In this document: one piece after another, positions 58,829 to 64,000 of the stretch
Position numbering within the stretch: the stretch's first letter is position 1
How the letters are laid out: each line of letters starts with the position of its first letter
Assembly: GCA_019454045.1 (NCBI GenBank)
Contig: SKCR01023322.1
Span: forward strand, 1-64,000
Length of the DNA: 64,000 nucleotides
Origin: Zanthoxylum bungeanum
Taxonomy: Eukaryota > Streptophyta > Magnoliopsida > Sapindales > Rutaceae
Direction of reading: 5' to 3'
Position numbers and translations under genes: made by a program
The notes under the pieces: model-generated
The model's input: the letters and a program-made list of their open reading frames with translations, nothing else
What the model was told of the DNA's origin: nothing
Database searches by the model: none

Positions 58829-60720
58829 TGATGAGCAGAAAATATATCAATATTTACCGCTTCTTTTACCTAATAGTTGGTTTAGTTTCTCGGATTTGAT
58901 GAACGTTTTGATGTGTTTTTATGTGTTTTGTAGATAAATAAAGTATCGAGACTTAATGAAATCAACTCGGGGCTAAAACGATGAAATCCGGAGCAAAAAA
59001 TGGCGAAAACGGAAATTTACCATACGCGTCATGAAGTGTATTCCTAAATTCCAGTTTTGCGCAAGTTTGGTATTTTGGCCATAATGTTTTCATCCGATAT
59101 CCGATTTAGCTGATTCAAGTTCCAGATTAAGGAAGACACGATGATCTACAACTTTAAATTTTTAAATATTTTCGAATTCGAAAATTTGCAAGACCGAAAT
59201 TGATGAATAATCCAGTGTATTTTGTGTAATTACTATAGTCGTTTTCAAAATATAAAATAAAAATAATAAAATAATAATTTTTAAACTTCCACCAAAAATG
59301 GAGGATTTGGTTCCATGTTTGGTGTCATGTTTGATGTCATGTTTGGTGCCAGGTTTGATGGAGCAATTGGTGGAGAAATTGGTGGAAACCTTTAGATTTT
59401 CCTATAAATACCAAGCAAAACTTTGTAAATTTTCCATGCTTTATTTGGAGGAATTTCTCCATGAAAACCTAAAGGAAAGTGTCTTATATATTTATTTAAG
59501 TTTCCTTATATTTTTTTTATTTAATTAATAACATTTTGTGTGTTTTCATTTACAGCATGAGTAGGTAATCTCATTCTGCTGGGGTGAAAAGATGAGACTT
59601 TTAATATAATGAATTAGATAATCTCCCTTATTTTAATTAGAATTTGGATTAATTAGTTACCGCCTATATTGATGGTTTAGGTGACAACCTTATTTACCGC
59701 TTATATGGTCGGTTTTTCATTTCAGACATAGTTTCCACCTATATGGTCGGTTTAGGTAATAAATTTGTTACCGCCTATATGGTCGGTTGGATTTAATTAA
59801 GACAAATGAAATTATTACCTTTATGGTCTGGTTAATTAATCGGTAAATATTGAGAATAAGGGAGATTTCTAATTTTGAAATATTAAAAGTGGATCCTCTA
59901 AACCCCAACATTTTCTTTTATTATACTTTTACATTTTTAATTTCCAGCATTTACTTTATGTCTTTTATTTTATTTAAGCTTTTATTAGCCTTAGATATGT
60001 GTCGTAACTAAGTCTGTTATCTGGGGTTGTGATGAATTCCAATATCACCGGGTTATAAGGGGTTATTTTATAGTTTGGGTAATATAAAGGTTTACTTATT
60101 AAGTCTTAAACTTAATGCTTCTTGTTAACTGGCCATTAATAAGATTGATCTAGTAAACTTAAAATAAACTTGACAAAGTAATTTTAGGTTTCAGCCTTAG
60201 ACTTTATAGCCCACGATCTACCTTGAGGATAGATAACCCTTTAATAGATTTCCTTACATGATAGACATATACCTGTCGGGCGTGGGTAACCACAATTGGA
60301 ACTTAATCTTAATAAATTCAGGTAACTTTGTTGACATAGAAATTTGATTAATTGGGTTACAGTGGGTATTTGCATCCGACCATCGACAGAGGCTTTTGCA
60401 GAGTTTCGTGTTCCAACTTAGTAAACCAATATATTACACAAACATAAAATAACCACTTAATCTTTTAAAAGATATACGAAAGATTCACAACCATAGATAG
60501 TTTCCTAATATTGAATTTTCCTAAACCTACTTTCGCGTCATTTTATTTACTTGTTTTTAAATTTAAAATCACCATTCAATCAATCAATCCATTAGATATT
60601 AATAAACATTTGACTTCATAAATTAATAGCTTAGGTATTAAGTCCTCATGGGATCGATACTTTTTATTATACTTAAACGATACGTGCGCTTGCGTTATAC
60701 ACGTGTGACAACGCCGGTCA
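58829..60720 (+). repeat. Athila 5' LTR (plus-strand copy)
   Basis: 1892 bp, TGATGAGCAG...CGCCGGTCA. The downstream two-thirds (about 59650-60720) parallels 11659-12800 of the other Athila LTR, including the five-copy short repeat. The upstream third lacks the G-box-rich, CpG-rich block of that LTR and has a different, GC-poorer sequence. This marks the two as distinct subfamilies. Confidence 0.85.
59655..59832 (+). repeat. Five-copy ACCGCCTATATGGTCGGTT repeat in Athila LTR
   Basis: Copies at about 59658, 59696, 59735, 59770 and 59813 (the last diverged). Equivalent copies occur at 12583-12770 on the minus strand, at the same distance (about 0.9-1.1 kb) from the primer site. Confidence 0.8.
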
Positions 60721-60726
60721 AGTTTT

Positions 60727-60744
60727 TGGCGCCATTATCGGGGA
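60727..60744 (+). other. Athila primer binding site (tRNA-Asp type, two mismatches)
   Basis: TGGCGCCATTATCGGGGA, compared with TGGCGCCGTTGCCGGGGA in the minus-strand copy. It lies 6 bp after the LTR end. Confidence 0.85.
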
Positions 60745-60851
60745 CTTATTTATCTTTCACTATTAGTTTTGAGGTTGGATACGTTATTTGTATCTAATTT
60801 CTTTTTACTTATTGTTTTTGTTTTCTTGTGTTTCAGGTTCTTAAACAATAC

Positions 60852-62326
60852 ATGTGACGAACCAGAAGCTTTGAACTCCGACCGCTTGACCCAGAAATTG
60901 AAAGAACCATCAGACAGTTGAGAATGGAAAGACGTGAAGGCCAAGAAGTAATTTTCAATATGGAACATGAACCTTTAGAAGTTGCACCACCAATTCCCAT
61001 TCGAGACAGAACTATTCCGGTGGTTGACGGATTCATTTCCTATATTGTACTTCCTCCCTTACCAGTAAATACGTGTGACATCAAAACATGCATTCAGATG
61101 ATACAGGAGTCAGTTCAGTTTGGGGGGAATGCAACTGAAGATCCTAATGCCCACATCAGTAACTTCCTGGAAGTTTGCGTCACTTTCAATTACAACCAAG
61201 CAGCTGAAGAAGCAATGAGACTGCTTGTTTTTCCATACTCTTTGAAAGACATAGCAAAAGCTTGGCTACATTCATTACCAGCAGGTTCCATTATAACTTG
61301 GAACACTCTAGCCACCAAATTCCTTGCAAAGTACTTTCCACCAGCCATAACAGCAAAGTTGAGGAATGACATCACATCCTTTGTGCAACAAGATTCAGAA
61401 TCCCTCTGTGAAGCTTGGGAAAGATTCAATGATTTGCTCCGGAAATGTCATCACCATGAGATTGCAAAGTGGTTACAAGTCCAAACCTTCTACAATGGAC
61501 TTTCTGGAATAATGAGAACCACAATTGATGCTGCTGCTGGAGGAGCTTTAATGGCAAAAGGAGAAGATCAAGCCTGGGACCTAATTGAAGAAATGGCCAA
61601 CAACAACTCCTTGTGGCCAACAGAAAGGAGCTTGATCCAACGAATTGCTGGAATTTATGAAATTGGAGCCAACACCGCAGTTAATGCCAAGATGGATCAG
61701 ATATGCAAATTCTTGGAAACTTTCGGCATGCAAGGTAATATTGGATCCAAAAGTTCACCATATGGAGGAGCACCAGAACCAAACCAACATAAAGAAACAG
61801 TTAATTAGTCAACAATTTCAACAGACAGTGGAACAATCCATATTCCAACACCTACAACCCAGGGTGGAGGAATCATCCCAACTTCGTATGGAGCAACAAT
61901 TCAGGGTAAATAAACAACCCACTACCCGGATTCCAATAGAAAAACAAAGGCCAGGAGCATGCAAATGAAACAGAAATAGCAGAAGTGCTGACCCATTTGA
62001 AAAAGTTAGAAGCAAAATACGACTCTCAAGCAGCTATGTATGATGCTTTGTTTCAATCCCATGCAACATTAATTCAAAGTCAATATGCTTCTATTAAAGC
62101 ACTGGAGAATCAAATTGGACAACTAACCAATGCTCAGAGTTACAGACCGTCAGGTAACCTTCTTAGCAACACAGAACCAAATCCAATGAACATGGGGAAT
62201 GAGCAATGTCATGACATCATGTTAAAAAGTGGTATTGAAATCAATAAAAATGTTGGAGTCAAGGCAACTGCTGAGGAAGTTCCAAAAGAAAACAGCAAAG
62301 CAGTTCCACAGATGGAGGAAAAATAA
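60852..62326 (+). pseudogene. Athila gag, mostly open with start-proximal stop and two frameshifts
   Basis: The native start is probably ATG 60852, as in the minus-strand copy, but codon 2 is TGA. Downstream, 60918-61808 is open for 296 codons with the Retrotrans_gag core: DPNAHISNFLEVC, LLVFPYSLKDIAKAWLHSLP, TWNTLATKFLAKYFPP, ESLCEAWERFNDLLRKCHHH. Frame changes near 61800 and 61970 lead to a glutamine-rich segment and then 61985-62326. The latter has KALENQIGQL and a SNTEPNP/EQCHDIMLKSG block typical of Athila gag C-termini. It ends in TAA, after which the same frame continues into protease. Gag would form the virus-like particle. Confidence 0.9.
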
Positions 62327-63534
62327 GCAAAGGAAAAAGATCAAATCATTTTACCTCCACATTTACCACAACGTCTCCAGAAGAATAAACTAGACAAGAA
62401 GTATTCTCAGTTTCTAGAGATCTTCAAAAAGCTGCATATCAACATTCCATTTGCAGAAGCTTTGGAACAAAGGCCCAGCTATGTCAAGTTCATGAAAGAC
62501 ATTCTTTCACGAAAACGGAGATTGGGAGATTATGAGACAGTAGCATTATCAGAAGAATGCAGCGCCATCATTCAAAGGAAAATTCCCCCAATGTTAAAAG
62601 ATCCTGGCAGTTTCATTGTTCCTTGCACCATAGGAGAACATGACTTCGATAAGGCTTTGTGTGATTTAGGTGCAAGTGTTAACTTGATGCCTTTTTCTAT
62701 TTACGGGAAACTGCAGATTGGAGAAACAATGTCCACCTCAGTCTCTCTACAACTTGCTGATAGAACGCTCGTATTTCCGAGAGGTGTAGTTAAAGATGTG
62801 CTGGTCAAAGTTGATAAATTATTTTCCCAGCAGATTTTATTGTCCTTGATATGGAGGAAGACGAAGACGTGTCGATCATCCTCGGGAGACCATTATTGGC
62901 TACAGGTCGAACCATTATTGATGTACAAAAAGGAGAACTAACCATGAGCGTACAGGACCAAGTAGTAACATTCAATATTTTCAAAGCCATGAATTTCCCA
63001 AATGAAGAGAAGGAAGAATGTTTCAGAATTGATGTGATAAATAGTACCGTCCAGACCTACGATGCGATACAAAGTTCTACTGACAAATTTAAAGCATGTC
63101 AATTACATGTGGAGCCTGAAGATAAAGCGTATTACGCACTGAAGAAGCCAAGTCTTGCCCTACAAGCAACAGAAGAGAAAAAGTTTCACCAGCTCAACGA
63201 ATTGGAGAAATTTCACATTCAGCCTTTTGAGAATGCCAAATTGTAAAAAGAAAAGGTCAGGAAAAGACATGATGAGAAGTTAGTGCGCATACAACTGGAA
63301 CCATGGTAGAAGGTGATGTTAAAAAAATCAAGGGTGAAACTCTTCCCATGGAAGCCAAAATCAAAGTGGTCATGTCCATTCTTAATCACCAAGGTTTTAC
63401 CAGATAGAGTCGTTGAGTTACATGATCCTGACTCCAACAAAACATTCAAGGTTAAAAATAAGCGTGTCAAGCATTACTGGAGAGAATCAATTGATCGACA
63501 AAAAGAAAGTGTCATACTTTCATATCCAGCCTAA
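62327..63534 (+). pseudogene. Athila protease fused in frame to integrase C-terminal remnant
   Basis: Protease: YVKFMKDILSRKRRL, IPPMLKDPGSFIVPC, then the active site CDLGASVNLMP (D-L-G in place of D-S/T-G, as seen in Athila-type elements). A frameshift near 62830 follows, then SIILGRPLLATGRTIIDV. The frame starting at 62851 continues without break from the protease tail (ECFRIDV) into FKACQLHVEPEDKAYYALKK and QLNELEKF (63095-63215). The latter is the end of Athila integrase. After TAA at 63244 and one TAG, the same frame gives the post-integrase segment (KLFPWKPKSKWSCPF, VKNKRVKHYW) to the stop at 63534. RT, RNase H and the integrase catalytic core, roughly a thousand codons, are missing. 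Confidence 0.85.
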
Positions 63535-63865
63535 CGTTCGGGCAGTCATGTCTAGCTGACGACATTAAACTTAGCGCTAGCTGGGAGGCAACCCATGCAA
63601 ATTTGTGTATATATTGTGATCTGGTGTATTTTATTTTTGTGTGTTTAATTTGTGTAGGAAAAGTCATATTTCATGATGGAAGAAGTTCTCGCAAATCTTC
63701 ACAAGAAATTTCTTATCTCCCTTAAAATTCTCTGATGAAAGTCTACAAAGCTCGCTTGGAACAGATGAGACTACTGATGATCAAGTGTATTTCTACCGAC
63801 ATTCGTTGGATTATTGAAGCACGAGTCCGATTAGCAGGTGAGTCTTCTGACCCTTTATTTCACAT

Positions 63866-64000
63866 ATGTCTGGTTTAGGAAGAAGCACATTTGCTAAAAA
63901 GAGAAGAGCTAAAAGAATGGGTGTTTGCTACAAATGTGCTCGTATGTTTTGTAATACTCGTTGTCGTTCTTTAGGAATAGTGTCTGATAACCGTGAAGAT
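63866..64000 (+). CDS. Small basic Cys-rich ORF in Athila 3' region, viral nucleic-acid-binding-protein-like (partial)
   Basis: Open from ATG 63866 to the window end (45 codons visible). It has GRSTF, then a basic run AKKRRAKR, then a four-cysteine cluster with spacing C-x2-C-x4-C-x3-C (GVCYKC...). The order glycine/serine, arginine/lysine-rich stretch, GxCYxC resembles the 3'-proximal zinc-finger nucleic-acid-binding proteins (RNA-silencing suppressors in several cases) of carlaviruses and relatives. In those the cysteine spacing is wider, so the match is partial. A 47-codon frame just upstream (63735-63878) overlaps it by 13 nt and could be its displaced N-terminal half. It lies about 330 bp after pol, where Athila elements carry extra ORFs. 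It could also be an unrelated Athila-specific protein. Confidence 0.45.
   Translation, partial: MSGLGRSTFAKKRRAKRMGVCYKCARMFCNTRCRSLGIVSDNRED

Larger units (their letters stand above)
58829..64000 (+). mobile_element. Athila-like element, plus strand, deletion derivative, continues past the window
   Basis: Order: 5' LTR 58829-60720, tRNA-Asp primer site, gag, protease, in-frame jump to the integrase C-terminus, conserved post-pol word AGCTGGGAGGCAACCCA (63580-63596), then a region with a small cysteine-rich ORF. RT, RNase H and most of integrase are absent. It is inserted in Copia-C gag. The right LTR and TSD lie outside the window. Confidence 0.85.

Noticed and set aside
59655..59832. CRISPR-like spaced repeats
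   Set aside because: The five spaced copies are diverged, sit in a plant LTR, and have irregular spacers. No CRISPR context exists.

Overview
The window is a gene-poor, AT-rich stretch of a flowering-plant (probably eudicot) nuclear genome. It is almost entirely nested LTR retrotransposons: at least four Ty1/Copia families, a chromovirus-like Ty3/Gypsy family, an Athila-like Ty3/Gypsy family and two TRIM elements. There is also a hAT-like MITE and two broken cellular-gene relics, one LOG-like and one cytochrome P450. No intact host gene, tRNA, rRNA or CRISPR array was found. The plant assignment rests on tRNA-iMet and tRNA-Asp primer sites, Athila signatures, a CYP76-like P450 and a LOG-family gene.

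Layout. 1-2050: decayed Copia relic (copy 'D', minus) with an LTR piece. 2051-5920: mostly unassigned AT-rich DNA, with a 195-bp tandem duplication and two TRIMs in opposite orientation (4340-4798 minus; 4863-5200 plus). 5923-6722: minus-strand Gypsy integrase/tail relic. 7484-38318: one Gypsy element (A, plus) split into three blocks (7774-11417, 17447-18775, 37265-38318). The first gap holds an Athila complex (11418-17446, minus) carrying a LOG-like pseudogene. The second holds an 18.5-kb Copia array (18776-37259, minus) with the order LTR-internal-LTR-internal-LTR and one 5-bp target duplication. 38319-42879: other LTR relics, two of them inverted relative to each other. 42880-44066: P450 pseudogene whose intron region contains a hAT-like MITE. 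45207-51997: the best-preserved element, Copia-B (minus, TSD CCCTA). It sits inside the 3' LTR of a decayed Copia-C (45123-58828, minus). Copia-C also received a Copia-A-family solo LTR (52540-54399, TSD CTAAA) and, in its gag, an Athila-like element (58829 to the window end, plus).

The plus-strand Athila element is the most unusual. Reverse transcriptase, RNase H and most of integrase are missing, and protease sequence runs in frame into the integrase C-terminus. Downstream of pol, where Athila elements carry extra or env-like ORFs, there is a small basic, cysteine-rich ORF (63866 to the window end). Its layout recalls the nucleic-acid-binding proteins of carlavirus-type plant RNA viruses. 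The minus-strand Athila complex carries a LOG-like sequence in the equivalent position, so the two copies appear to have acquired different cargo.

Relative order of events: Copia-C predates Copia-B, the solo LTR and the plus-strand Athila. Gypsy-A predates the Athila complex and the Copia-A array. Almost all coding units carry stops or frameshifts; Copia-B pol is the nearest to intact.
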